DNA of 37,463 nt, from NCBI GenBank assembly GCA_900617975.1, contig UZAE01012553.1, forward strand, positions 1 to 37,463, written 5' to 3'. The position numbers were made by a program, and so were the translations under genes. The stretch is from Rodentolepis nana. Lineage: Eukaryota > Platyhelminthes > Cestoda > Cyclophyllidea > Hymenolepididae. Below, in pieces: positions 11,664 to 22,861 of the stretch (position 1 is its first letter; each line of letters begins with the position of its first letter). The notes under the pieces were generated by a model. The model ran no database searches and had not been told where the DNA came from. It worked only from the letters and a program-made list of their open reading frames with translations.

Positions 11664-11966
11664 TTATTGCAAAGATGTTCCAAGATAATGACATTGGGGT
11701 GATTGGCGAGTTGAGACAGTACACTTCAAGTAGAATGTTTGCTTCTTATTTGATGGTTTCAGTGGAATATTCAAATGAGACGTGTTTGTGGCACCTGAAA
11801 TAGAAGGGGTTAACGGTGAAGATGATAATTTACCCCTAGATTCAGGCGAAAATGTATTTGACAATGAAGAACTGCCCGATTTGTACTTTGTCGGAATAAT
11901 GATTCTGTCTGCGGCACTTAATGCCAGTAAAAAGCTTAAGAGAGTGAAAAGAACCAACTTTTGCAT
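11664..11966 (-). CDS. Small secreted protein with C-terminal two-Cys motif (100 aa)
   Basis: Single-exon gene read from ATG 11966 down to TAA 11664. Residues 1-19 (MQKLVLFTLLSFLLALSAA) form a clear signal peptide, probably cut before DRIIIP. The mature part of about 80 aa is Ser/Thr/Pro-rich with few acidic residues and ends with the only two cysteines, in the context FYLKC-x9-C followed by HYLG. A TATA box lies 46 bp before the ATG and a poly(A) signal 40 nt past the stop, so the whole transcription unit is only about 0.4 kb. The product at 14626-14889 shares the size, the signal peptide, a Pro/Lys linker and the Y-[FL]-[QK]-C-x(8,9)-C motif, so the two are probably old paralogues in opposite orientation. 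One disulfide per chain, or dimer formation, is possible. No known family recognised. Confidence 0.75.
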   Translation of the reverse strand: MQKLVLFTLLSFLLALSAADRIIIPTKYKSGSSSLSNTFSPESRGKLSSSPLTPSISGATNTSHLNIPLKPSNKKQTFYLKCTVSTRQSPQCHYLGTSLQ

Positions 11967-12005
11967 GCTTGTAGTTTTTGATCAGTTTGCGTACAAAACG
12001 GGGCT

Positions 12006-12012
12006 TTTTATA
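12006..12012 (-). promoter_or_regulatory. TATA box of the 100-aa secreted protein gene
   Basis: TATAAAA on the minus strand within AATATAAAAAGCC, 46 bp before the ATG. Spacing matches the promoters at 14578 and 29142. Confidence 0.55.
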
Positions 12013-12019
12013 TTATGGT

Positions 12020-12479
12020 TCTGTATGGGAGAGAAATTTAAATTGATCTGAAAGCACACATTTCCCACAAAGATAGAAATGGGATTAGGGATTAAAGTGT
12101 TTTATGCGTAATTTCTATTGTTTTCATTTTTGCTCTTACGTTTATACTAGTAAAAAGACAATCACCAAAATACACGATATGTCTATTAATCTGTGAAGGT
12201 TTTTACGCAAATTAGGTGACAGTAATAGAAATACTTTCAAAAATAGGGAGGAAAGTTGAACAATCTGTAGTTGGGAAACCACGACCATTTCACAAGCTGA
12301 TAAGCCAGCAATAGAGAAGAAAAAATGTCAACTCTTATTGTTAAAGCGATGAAATGTCCTATGGCTACTAAACAATCTACCAAATAATGTTATTCACAGT
12401 GATTTGTCTAAAGGATTTAAGGTTGTGAGGGATGCTACCAATTTTTTCTTGACTAAATCTCCGTTACCTTGTCAGGAAG
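12020..12479. other. Intergenic, nothing recognised
   Basis: AT-rich upstream flank of the minus-strand gene. No open frame or repeat noted. Confidence 0.5.
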
Positions 12480-12785
12480 AATGCTCTAGAAAGAAATTGT
12501 TTCCGAGATTGACTGACCATAAACTGTGAACAGGGTTTACTCTGGTGACAACCACTTCATGTTCCTTAGTGACCAAATATTTGGATTACTCCGACAACGT
12601 AACGTCTACCAATCGCAAGTGGATCGAGAGATCTCTTCAACTTCATCACATTTGCTTTTACCGCGAGTAGTAGAACGGACGTATCTATCAGACAGTTCAA
12701 ATGCAAATGAGATGCCTTGGTCAGCCATGTTAGCTTTATGGTCTCCACAAAGCACTAGTTTTAATGGCAAAATCAATGGATAGAA
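12480..12785 (+). pseudogene. Possible relic of a clip-domain serine protease or homologue
   Basis: One frame reads SCSLVTKYLDY, then NVTSTNRKWIERS, then HICFYRE before stops. This resembles the middle and end of a clip domain (C-x-L...L-x(4,10)-N-x-T...F/W-x3-S...HICC), although several expected cysteines are absent. A neighbouring frame then reads NANEMPWSAMLALWSP, like the start of a chymotrypsin-fold domain (xxEFPWMALL). The order clip linker, then E-x-PW, is the family order, but it needs a frameshift and internal stops. If correct, this is a decayed copy or a decayed exon pair of an arthropod immune or coagulation protease. It may also be chance; an 85-aa frame crosses the same bases. 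Confidence 0.28.
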
Positions 12786-14577
12786 TGAATAAAATGAAAG
12801 ATTAATTTCATCTATGAAAAAGAATTTCCGTATATATATATTAACCCCAAAAAGAACAAAACAACACTTTTAATTTATAAAATGCCCCTAAGTTATGTTT
12901 CGAAATTTGCAGTGAATAAAAATAATGCTGTAGACTGCTTTGTGAGTGAGGAGTTTTAAAATGAAAAATTTTTTCCCATAAAGAATTTGAAAAGAATATT
13001 TGACACTTTGCCCTATTTATAACAGTGAAACAAAGGTGAAAGTTAGCAACGCTTATGCAATACCATACCATGAGTAATGTTTAAGACCTTTGATTTAGGT
13101 TAAAATTACGGGAAAATGAAATATTTCTGGTTAACTATAAATTATAAGTTAGTGCAATTGGTTTTCATATCAAATTTTTGCATTATGTCTACAAAAACTC
13201 GGATACTCTAAGCATTTAGTATACTCAAAGCCCGAGTTTAAACGATCTGTATGATTATTTTGTGTTCATTTATGTTCTAATATTTAAAGAAATCGTCATA
13301 ATTCAAATGCAGAAGATAACTCAAATCATCCATTTATCACTCCTGGTTTAACACTTGTTTTATTCAAAATAAACCCGCTGATGAATTACGAGAATAATCA
13401 ATACACGTGTCGACTATTCTGATAATATTTTAGGTCAAAGTTAGTATGGATTATTTCAGACATGTATACGTTGAGCGATTTCTTCAATGAGAATCAGAAA
13501 TTTCGCTTCTTCACTTCTTTTCTTGACAAAGCTAAACCAATTTATTTCCATAACATTTCAGAATAGAACTGCATGGAATTCAATGGCAAGAGTTAAAATG
13601 GAATTCATATATTTGACGTTACTTTGGTGACTCAGATAAACGACAAAAAACAGGATAATGGAAATTTTATTCTGCCCTCGATAGATCAAGGTCATTTCGC
13701 AGTCAACTGTCACTATTTTATATTACTCTTTTTTCTCTACCCTCAAAGAAAATTGTAAAATTCTGAATTATCAAATAAAATAACCTAAGCACCATATTTG
13801 GCTGTACTTTTAACATTAATTTGTTTAAATTGGCCATGTTGAAGTTTTTTACATGCTATTTATCAAAACATATAAGTTAGTTCCTGTTCATCAGATTCAA
13901 CAAAGTTTTCTCCCTGAAGAAGTATTAACCATGCAAATTTCGAAATAAGTTATTAATGTAAAGAAATGGGAGCAAAGACGTAGGTGGAGGTCGTCTGGAA
14001 AAGAGAATTTTAAGACACATTTTTTACTAAAAATACCATCTTAATAATTAAATTTAGCTTTTGGTCAAGTCCAGGAGTGGGCTAGCTGAGAACACTATGA
14101 AAACGAAAATAGGTTATTAACATTTTCTAATTATCTTCACACTCAGTTTTAGGCTATCTTCTCTATTTCAAATGAATTTAATCTCGTTTATAAATATAAT
14201 ATGGCAGGCAAATCGTAAAGAAATTAAAATTTCTTGCTTGATTTAAAATATTATAACAGGGGAAATTTAATTTCTAATCCATTTTCATAGACACCACATA
14301 TTTATTAATTTTTTTCCAATTAGCTCAACATTTTTTAACTCAAAACTTTCAATTGTTACTATAAGTGGACAGATTATACCATTTCTAAATTAAAATGATT
14401 ATAGTAAGTGCATAATCCCGTTTACTCATTACTCAACATGTATCATACGATGGGAATTAAAAGAGAACTTGAAGTGCAAGAGTGATTCGCATGAATTGTG
14501 TAATTACGAGTTCCCACAAGTAGTTGCCATTTCCGATTTTCTTTCAGATTACCCTAAATCTCATAGGCAACGCTTGG
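12786..14577. other. Intergenic, nothing recognised
   Basis: 1.8 kb of AT-rich DNA. A 76-aa minus-strand open frame (12841-13071) has no signal peptide or motif and is not called. Confidence 0.5.
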
Positions 14578-14585
14578 TATATAAA
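14578..14585 (+). promoter_or_regulatory. TATA box of the 87-aa secreted protein gene
   Basis: GGTATATAAAG with TATATAAA at 14578-14585, 48 bp before the ATG at 14626. The GGTATATAAA core is identical to that of the six-exon gene at 29184. Confidence 0.65.
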
Positions 14586-14625
14586 GTCTTAGACAAGATC
14601 CTAACAGCTAATACAACTGTGCGAA

Positions 14626-14889
14626 ATGAAAAAACTCATTTTGTTGTTCCTATTTAGTCTACTTTTTATTGCGTGCCACGGAGGTTTATTTCATAGATCA
14701 AAGTCAAGTAAGGCGACGGTGGCTAACCAGAAGGGCGCATTCAAAACTCAAATAACTCTTCCTAAACCAAAGGGAACCACACCCGAGGAATACTATTTCC
14801 AGTGCGTGATAACGAGAAAGGAACAACGCTGTAAGCAAATCAAGGCTCCCAAAAACAGAAAGACCAATGGAACGTCAGTGTTCGGTTGA
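14626..14889 (+). CDS. Small basic secreted protein with two-Cys motif (87 aa)
   Basis: Single-exon gene from ATG 14626 to TGA 14887-14889. Residues 1-19 (MKKLILLFLFSLLFIACHG) are a signal peptide. The mature chain of about 68 aa is Lys/Arg-rich and carries LPKPKG, then EEYYFQC-x8-C followed by KQIKAPKNRK, so it is strongly basic with a single cysteine pair. The Y-[FL]-[QK]-C-x(8,9)-C ending and overall plan match the protein encoded at 11664-11966 on the other strand. The TATA box is 48 bp upstream and AATAAA 62 nt downstream, so this is a complete compact unit with no intron. Basic residues next to the disulfide suggest binding to an acidic surface, but that is only inference. No known family recognised. 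Confidence 0.8.
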   Translation: MKKLILLFLFSLLFIACHGGLFHRSKSSKATVANQKGAFKTQITLPKPKGTTPEEYYFQCVITRKEQRCKQIKAPKNRKTNGTSVFG

Positions 14890-14950
14890 ATATCCTCGTA
14901 TTAATTAAAACAAGAACAAATTATATTATCCTTCGTAGTGCTAAAAACCA

Positions 14951-14956
14951 AATAAA
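14951..14956 (+). terminator. Polyadenylation signal AATAAA of the 87-aa gene
   Basis: AATAAA 62 nt past the stop codon and about 30 bp before short element S3. Confidence 0.55.
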
Positions 14957-14983
14957 TATTCTTCTATTAGTCATGTTTTATAA

Positions 14984-15324
14984 ACTATTTATGGGGTGTG
15001 CGATAGACTTAACTCAATGTGGTGCACCCTGGGCAACGTATACCCAATAAGCAAAATAGTCTATTAACTGGCAGTTGACTTCAGGCTTCAAACTACCATG
15101 ACCCCACCGTTTGTTATATTTCACCACTTCCACAGTACTCTCTGCCTTCGTGTCTGTCTGCCTACCTCTTTTACATCTAGAAACCATTATTCTGTCCAGC
15201 CTCTCGACTTGTTGTCATTTTGATGATCCTCCTCCTCTCTGTGAAACCCGAAGTCAGCTAAAGGACTAATGATAACTATCCAAACGCCCGCCATTTGAAA
15301 TAACTTAATACATATACTATTTAT
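14984..15324 (+). repeat. Short LINE-derived element, copy S3, with 9-bp target duplications
   Basis: Body 14993-15315, starting GGGGTGTGCGATAGACTTAA and ending GCCATTTGAAATAACTTAA. Flanked by ACTATTTAT at 14984-14992 and 15316-15324. Inserted about 35 bp downstream of the poly(A) signal of the 87-aa gene, so it is a near-3'-end insertion. Confidence 0.8.
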
Positions 15325-16417
15325 AATAATGGACAGCAAAATAAGGGGAGAATAAGATGATCGAAATACGTTACTTTAAAAGAAGATTGATTATCTAGGC
15401 TTGGCAAAAACACAATTAAAACAAAAAATCGTTTATGTATTAACACGTGTGTGTTACAACTGCTTAGGGATCCAGAATGTTTCCTATTCCAAATAAGTAA
15501 ATGGATCCATATCCAAGAGTACAACAGTTGCTTAATTATGGTATTTTATTGAGAAAGAGCGTCATTTTCAAGAATTTGTTAATTTTGTGAACGTGAGCAC
15601 TCTCAATCATAGGTCTGCTCAGTTCCCCCCCCCCCTCTTTGGCAATTACTGCCCAAGCAAGAATGCTCAGTCGGTCAAGGGTCATATCAGGTCTCTCTGA
15701 TTTTCAGAACAGAAAGTGTCCCCACACATTGCTGATACTTTCGTTCCCTTAAAATCCATCCATTGGATAGGTTTCTAGTCCAATCATTAAATATTCTGAT
15801 TTACGAACGGATTTCTTTAAGAATAGGAAAATAGTTATTTATATGAGGAAATGTCTGGTCGACTTCGTTATTGTTCTTAAATAAACTTTAATTGAAACTA
15901 GAAATAATGCTATTACGATCTTAATAGTTATTGCAATTCATTTAGAGTGAATTCGTTAGGATCCTGACATATTTAATATACCTTGGTTTGGTTGAAAGAA
16001 ACTTCAAGCGGACAAACACAACATGTTCAATAAAATTAAATGAAATCACTTAGCGACGAATCAAATCAGCTGATCTGCGACTTCTAAATATGTAGGAGAT
16101 AATTTCACCCAGAAACATAGAATGATTTTGAAAGTCAACTAATGTTCAAAGAAAAGCCTCAAGTTTTCCTATGTATACCCTTAGTAGTCTAGAGATTGAG
16201 GAAATTTGAGGACAGAGGCAGGTAATAATGATCGAGGTAGTCATTTTTGACTTGAACGGATTTAGTGAAGAAACTCGCTACCTATTAAGCAAAACGAAGT
16301 GATATGTGAAAGTGCACTTTATTTAGGCCCTGCATGTACTCCTCTACCATATGTTTATGGCCACGTGGTCTCTTATTCAGGCAAAAAAATAAAAACTCAT
16401 TGAAATAAAGCAATTAC
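15325..16417. other. Intergenic with an 11-base C run
   Basis: C11 at 15625-15635. A 67-aa minus-strand frame (15321-15524) overlaps the repeat border and is not called. Nothing else noted. Confidence 0.5.
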
Positions 16418-16419
16418 TA

Positions 16420-16744
16420 TGCTTATTTATTAACATTAAGGAGGCAGGCTTTACATTATTTATCGTTAGCCCTTTTGTTGACTTTGGGCATCACAGAGGG
16501 GAGGAACATCAAAGCCACAACAAGTTAAGAGGGGGAACAGAAGAGTGATTAGGAGATGTAAAGGAGACAGAACATAGGCAGAGGAAAAGGTAAGGAGAGG
16601 TGAGGTGAGTACAATGGAAGTGGTCGAATATGACATACAGTGGGGTCATGTTAGTTTGAAGTTAGAAGTTAACTGCGTTTCTTGTCATAAGAATATGCGT
16701 TGTCCAGGATGTACCACATGGAGGTAAGTTTATCGCACGACTCC
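16420..16744 (-). repeat. Short LINE-derived element, copy S4 (old)
   Basis: Same family as S1, with the tail end near 16420 and the GTGCGATAAAC-like end near 16744. Many substitutions and small deletions, and no clear flanking duplication, suggest an older insertion. Confidence 0.7.
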
Positions 16745-19700
16745 TGATGGTAACATAAAATAAGTAAATTTCCCAGTTAATATGCTCGAAATGTATACAA
16801 TATGATTTGAGTTAACATCTTTTACTTATCAAGATTGTCTCTTAGCTGTAAAAGTGACATGATCTCGAGAAATGGTTCGCTTTTCTAGTATAACTACAGA
16901 GAGGCCAAAAATAAGCCTTGAGTTGAGTAATTTTGTTTTATGGCAGTAATGTGGTGCCTTAGTCTTCTTTCAGACTAAGAAGCTGTTAGAGATTTAACAA
17001 AATCGAGGCATAAAATATATTATTATACGTATTGGTTTGGTAAGCCAAACCAATTCCTATTGAATCGCAGTAGATGTAAAGTAAAATATTGAAATTTATT
17101 CCTTTGCAGTTCAGTAATTTATTGCCATTACTTTCGACTACTTTAAGTTTATAATAAGTTTTATTATTTCTTTAAGGAATAAATGATAAATCACAGTTGA
17201 TTGAAGCAAAATCTGGTTTGAGAAAATTGGTTGTGAGTTCTGCTTATCGCAAGCAACAATTGGAGCCGACTCTGGCACACTGAAGGTCATTGCGGCAGAT
17301 ATGATGTATGCAATTTAATCGATTGCTCTCAGCGATTGTGTGAGCTAAACGCATTGACAGGACCTGAGTAGGATTTTAGCAGACACGTACCGACAAAATC
17401 ACATTCAAATCGAGCAATTTAGTTAAAACTGTTATCGGATTTCAAAAGTGCTCAGAAGTTAGATGAATTTTCTGCATTTTCAATGAACCCAGTCAAGCTA
17501 AAATTAGAAAAGACTCCATATATTTTGATGTAAGGAATTTCTGGCGTCTAAATCAAACAAGATGGCACACCCTTTCACGGAATTGTAATTTCAATAGATA
17601 TTAGAGAATTTCATTTAAATGGCTTAACAGTTGGTTCTTATTGTAACTGTGGGTCGCTTCAGTAGTGTTTCAATGAGAGAACATTCTCAATCACTTTCCT
17701 ATCGTTTGTGTTATGCAGAACTACGATTTGAGCAAAAGATATATTTACTAACCAAGCTATAATAAATTTTTCCCAGTCATATGGAATCAATTGCAAGCCA
17801 CAAGGCAAAAAAAGATTAATTGTTTTTCATCGATTAAAGGCAATAATCAGCACTGTGTGCTTAAACATATTTAGGAATCACTTATAACAGAAAGGCAAAT
17901 AATTGTGAAATGGTGTTAAAAAAGCACATTAAAATGGCACCCACTAGTACTAAATTGAGAAATATATAGCTCATGGGAAGATGCTAATTAATAATGACAC
18001 CATGTTAGTAACTGAACTCATCTCAAGTTTAAAATCAACTGAATAGCAATCATTTGTATCGAGGGTGAATGAACTAAGCCAGTGCAAGTTTTATATACCG
18101 CTACTAAAGGAATACAAACAACTTATTGCCACAGAGCGCCCGTTATTTGGCTGAGGTCCAGGATGTGAGGGTTATAATTGGTATTCACATAGACGTGGCT
18201 TGTGAAATATAATTTTTACAGTGAATATTCATCTTTAAGAACTTGTAGCTGAATAGGGATCTCTTGGAAGAGTGGAGGCAAAATACTATATCTTAGAGTT
18301 GGAAGTAGATAGAGAAAGAGCGAAACAGGTGAGTTCTAAATGTATTGTAGAGATAAAGTCGAAGATACCAATAAACATAGCGATGCAATAAAATCAGGAG
18401 CAGATCGCAAAAAGCAATGGTGAATGCAAAAATAACCTCCTACTTAAATGATGAAGTAGTATGTCTAAGTAATATTTAATTCTAATTACATTGGTTTGAA
18501 AACAGAATAAAAGACAGTCTTTATTAAACTTAATGATAGCCTCATTGATCCAAGTTTGTAGAAATTACAAATGATTTAATTGCTCAATTCAATCTATTCT
18601 AACTATTGATTTTGAGCTGAAATTCTTGAGATTGAACTTTTTTCTCCATCAGAATAGATTTTAGGTTACGCTGGTTGTTAGTTTTACTAGCATTTACTTT
18701 CCATGTAATTAAATCAGTTTATAAAGCTCATTTTGCACGGGAGACACATATTTACTAACCCCACCCTCTAGAGTTGAAAATCAGTTGGTTTGAAAGCGAT
18801 GTAATTCCTTCTAAAACTGAAGATATAAGTTGCACTTGAATTAATGAATTTCGGTTTTATTCTTCCAAATTTCAAATGCTTTCTTGAGAATATGTCAGTT
18901 TTGCCTTCCTTAGCAATGCCGATTGTTATAACTTTGACCGGTGACTCATATTGATTGATTGGAATATTAGGTCTAAATGGTCAAAATCGATATGGATCCT
19001 AAAATAGCTTCAAATAGATTTCATCCCACCTAGTAATCTCTATTTTTTAAATTTTGCTAATGATTTACTATATAATTGGCCTCAAAGCGTATATATATAT
19101 ATATATCGAACAATATTTCATTGCTTTGTTATCGTTCCCATTGTAGCAATAGCTTCGACTTACGATATTCTTGAATTTGACTGACATTTATGGTAACTAT
19201 TTCAACCTCCTCTCAGCTTTAGCTCAATTTCCCAACCACAACTGCACTAGTGGATTTTCGCTCTTCTTGAAATTTTTGCAGAAAGTACCTTGCTCACGAT
19301 TGGAATCAATTTGGATAATGCTATTTAAAGTTGTTAGCATATTCCACAGTAGTCCTATGAACCTTAAAATGACTACAAACCTTACCTCATTCGGTCTCTA
19401 GGGAAAACCCCATGTGGTGATCGTCTCGTGTTAAGGAGCTTAATACTTGCTGAAATATGCACTTGAAGAAGTTTAATGCCAGAGGTCACCTGTGTTCAAG
19501 CATTCTTAATTCCCCTTTTTGGAGAAATAGTCATAACGAAACAGAATTTGCAGAAGTCCACTAAGCATGAAATTTTTCCCACAATTCAAGGGAAGAGAGT
19601 ACTTTTGAAAATCAACTCAATAAAAGAGATACTACTTAAGAAAGCAAATAAGTAAGAGAAACTTTATAATTATGATAAATGATGCGATAACTTTCCATGT

Positions 19701-20427
19701 ATTGTTTTTTCGTCATTATTCGTAAGTGAATTGACACCGACAAATCAATCGAAAATTTGATTAATATTTTCATCCTGAGCAAATAGCCCGTTGTTATATT
19801 GAATGACTCGTGGGATATGACACCGATCGCCTTCAGTTGATACACAAGGCATATGACAAGTAATTATTACCCAATGAATGATAAATTGTCATACTGCAAC
19901 AATGACACCTGTTGGTCAGATGTCCACCAATTGCTCTTCAAATTGTCCATTCTTCACATAGTCTACTACAAATGCACTGATATACCTTTCCTCCAACATG
20001 TAGGCTCATTATGTTTTAATATTCTTGTGTTTACGCTTCAGATTTGCTAAACTATACAGCTTTTTTTAGAGTGTCCCACGAAATGTCTGGCTGTCTTTGA
20101 TGTTGTTCTCCACATGTTCACCCCTTCACAACTCTATTTTCCTCGTTAGTTTATAATCATACTAACTTTCTTCATTGCTTGCTTAAATGGGGCAGATTTT
20201 ATGGTGAATGAAATTAATTTGTCGGAAATTGGGATCAAAGAGAATGCGTTAGAATCTCCTATAACCGAGTGTAAATAATATAATTATTCTTGTTTAAATA
20301 AAGCAAACAATTTGTGAACGATTGAATCATTTTGGAGCGTTCATCATGGTATGATTTTCGGTAACCTCCATAAAATAACTAATTTAATTGCATATTATAA
20401 TTTGTTAATCGAAGCCCGTATAGAAAA
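16745..20427. other. Long intergenic stretch, nothing recognised
   Basis: 3.7 kb of AT-rich sequence. Small frames at 19171-19401 and 19636-20050 have no signal peptide or motif. A (TA)n run lies at 19090-19106. Confidence 0.5.
19090..19106. repeat. (TA)n microsatellite
   Basis: Seventeen bases of alternating T and A. Confidence 0.9.
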
Positions 20428-20454
20428 TTGCTTTTAGTATTAGGAAAAAAAATA

Positions 20455-20639
20455 TGGATATTTCAAATCTTTCTAATTCTTCTACTTGATCCTGTAAACT
20501 TGTATGGAAATATTAGACCGATATTATACACAAAACATGTATTTGGGAAAGGTACATTTGGTTGTCATCAATCTATTAATTTGCAGGTTCATTTCCATGC
20601 TGTTTTGTATTTATTTCTTCTAAACGTAAAAGTTTTCCG
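20455..20639 (+). other. Possible exon with signal-peptide-like start and strong splice donor
   Basis: The frame reads IWIFQIFLILLLDPVNLYGN, which looks like a secretory leader, and stays open to CCG|GTAAGT at 20640, a strong donor. No in-frame ATG starts it: the ATG at 20454 is one base out of frame, so the leader is broken or belongs to an upstream start. It lies on the same strand as, and 1.4 kb before, the related relic at 22 kb. Confidence 0.2.
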
Positions 20640-20645
20640 GTAAGT

Positions 20646-21990
20646 TTTTGCCCATATCTTAATAATTGATTTTTTTTCTGACCTTATCTCTTTTAATAAA
20701 TTAATCCCTATTTTTTAGACAGGCACCAAATTAATTTATTTACTTAAATGGTTATATAAAGATATGTGAACTACTCAACCACATACTTCTGGCCATAAAA
20801 ATAAAAAATTCAATCCATTACAGTAAATTAAATCGTTTGACAGATGATCAATCGTGGCATAACAATTCGGGCTGCTAAATTTTACGAGCAACTTCGAGAC
20901 TTTACATAACATTTTTATTTAGAATACATTTGCATTACAATGAAAGATGGACTGAAGACTGATCAACTAAACGAATGTATCTGTAAATGTGTGAACTGTT
21001 CGGATTAGAATGATCCAAAGTTTGAACATAGCTTTACCGCCATGCAAGCCGGTGAATGGAGAATGCATTCTTTTACAAATTACCTCGAAGCCTTCACATC
21101 TAGGACGTTAGGACCTTAAATTTTCCATACCTGACACATGACCGCATGCGGGAATAAGCGTGGAATATCTTTTTAGCGATGGAGGAAATAAATAAACAAA
21201 CAGCATGATAACATCTGTAAAAATATCTAGATGGCTATTGAAATAGGTTATCCCATTCTGGCAACAAATACCCTAAAAACCTTAGAGAGAACACTATTTT
21301 CGTCCGAATTCCCCGCTCCCGATGTTATAATTTGACTGCACTTTTGATTTCAAACACGTGAAGTGGATATTGCAACCACTGTGGGACAAAGCGATCTCGT
21401 GTATGTTGTGCGCTTCGGGTTATGAGGTCGTCGAGAGGGGTGTGAGAGAAGTGGCCTGCCAGGCACTACTAATGCTTATCTTGATTGTTATAAATTGGCA
21501 AAGGATTATTTTATCAGCACGCGGAAAACTAAGGCTGCAATAAACTACATGCCCGTACAATTGTTTACTGCGATGGCATATTGATTAGCTCCAACTTCAA
21601 ATAAACTTTCGTCAATTTTCATATAAATTTAACTAAAACACACAAATGTCCCAGAAGAAAATATAGACAATATAATATAACAAGTTGTCCCTCAATGCTT
21701 AGAGGAATGAATCAGAATCCGGTCAAAGTTCTGTGGGTGAGTGTGTCGGCAATGTCCACTACTCATGATACCTTCATTCAACTGTTGCAAATTACCTCGC
21801 CCAAACAACTGATTTAATACAAATGAATGCTTCATCCCTTCCACAACCTGATTAATGCTTTCAGTCCGGTTTTGCTGGCATGTTGTGCTTTGCATGGACA
21901 AACAAGGATAGCAAATGAAAGCGAAGGAATGGACCAGATCATGATTATTCGTTAGTCCTCTTCTCGCATACTTCAAGTGTTCCTGTTAAA
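20646..21990. other. Intergenic, with a 94-aa minus-strand frame of unknown meaning
   Basis: The frame 21692-21976 on the minus strand (MKYARRGLTNNHDLVHSFAF at its start, four Cys, higher GC than its surroundings) could be a decayed exon or transposon piece. I recognise nothing in it and do not call it a gene. Confidence 0.35.
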
Positions 21991-22461
21991 CATGTAATAA
22001 TTGACAATCCCGTAAACAGCAAGTGCCACGCAGCACATGCGCTGTTTAAGCATTTCCGAATGACTTTCAATGCAAAATATTCATATTACGAAATAGGTTA
22101 TGTTCGTACCAATAAAAAGTTTCATTATAACGAGAGGGTCGAAAATTATCAACAACAATTGCGTAAATATAAAAAAAACACTTTGGAAGTTGAAAATGCA
22201 ATATGACGAAGTAAACCTTAAACTAATTACGGATCAATGTTCTATATATAAGTTTAAATTCCATGTGAAAAATGCAAGAACAAATAAAAAAGCATATTTG
22301 TTTTTAACTGCAAAATCGCTTTTCGATAATTTTGCTGAATTTTCCTTGATGTCTGGTTAAATTTGAACTTGATTATATATTTCAGACAAGTGCAATATTT
22401 TATTTGTAATGAGCAAATTCAGCCTTTCTCTGTTGTCATTCCTATTAACTTCCTCGTTTCC
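21991..22461 (+). pseudogene. Relic of a gene related to the six-exon secreted protein at 29-30 kb
   Basis: Two overlapping frames carry family motifs. One reads YYEIGYVRTNKKFHYN, comparable to FIIGYVDEKEFRI in exon 2 of the 29184 gene. The other reads SFIITRGSK (compare LIILTRGG) and then KKAYLFLTAKSLFDNFAEF (compare TEYVYITLRGGPKFDQLFTQ). A clean small exon follows: acceptor TTTCAG at 22385, an open frame of 25 codons (QVQYFICNEQ...), donor GTAAGT from 22462, and a further acceptor ATTTTCAG before 22548. The family signal is therefore split between frames and no single model joins them, which fits a decayed paralogue. No signal-peptide exon is attached with confidence. Similarity was judged by eye only. 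Confidence 0.35.
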
Positions 22462-22822
22462 GTAAGTGACTATAATTTTCATGAAACTTTAATAATTAAA
22501 AAAATTATTTATGCTCTTACTTTCTTAAATCTATATTTTCAGTGCTGCAGTAGCTGAAAAATCGAGTCAAATTTAATTTCAAAATAGCATTTGTCCTTAC
22601 TGGGGTGAATGAAACATTGTTTAATATTTACGTCGTTTAGCAAATGACCATTTTGAACTTCTGCATCTATTAGTGTTTTTTACGAAAAATTAAAAAATTC
22701 CATGACAATTTAAGAGTAAATGTAGCTTAAACAAGGTTGGCACTGGTATCATAATATTTATTTTTTTCAAATGGCAGGCTTTATGATATTTATCATTAGC
22801 CCTTAAACTTTGACTTCAGCTT

Positions 22823-22843
22823 CCCCCCCAGAGGGGGGGGGGG
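22823..22843. repeat. C7/G11 hairpin near the LINE 3' end
   Basis: Seven C, then AGA, then eleven G on the plus strand form a perfect GC stem in the 3' UTR of the LINE, where short copies have only CCCTCTGTGAAG. It may be real slippage or a homopolymer error. Confidence 0.6.
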
Positions 22844-22861
22844 TACATTTATAGCAGTTAA

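Noticed and set aside
11591..12051. Plus-strand frames of 70 and 89 aa
   Set aside because: Antisense shadows of the secreted-protein gene at 11664-11966.
19171..19401. 76-aa plus-strand frame
   Set aside because: No leader, promoter or motif; surrounded by stops and no similarity to other frames.
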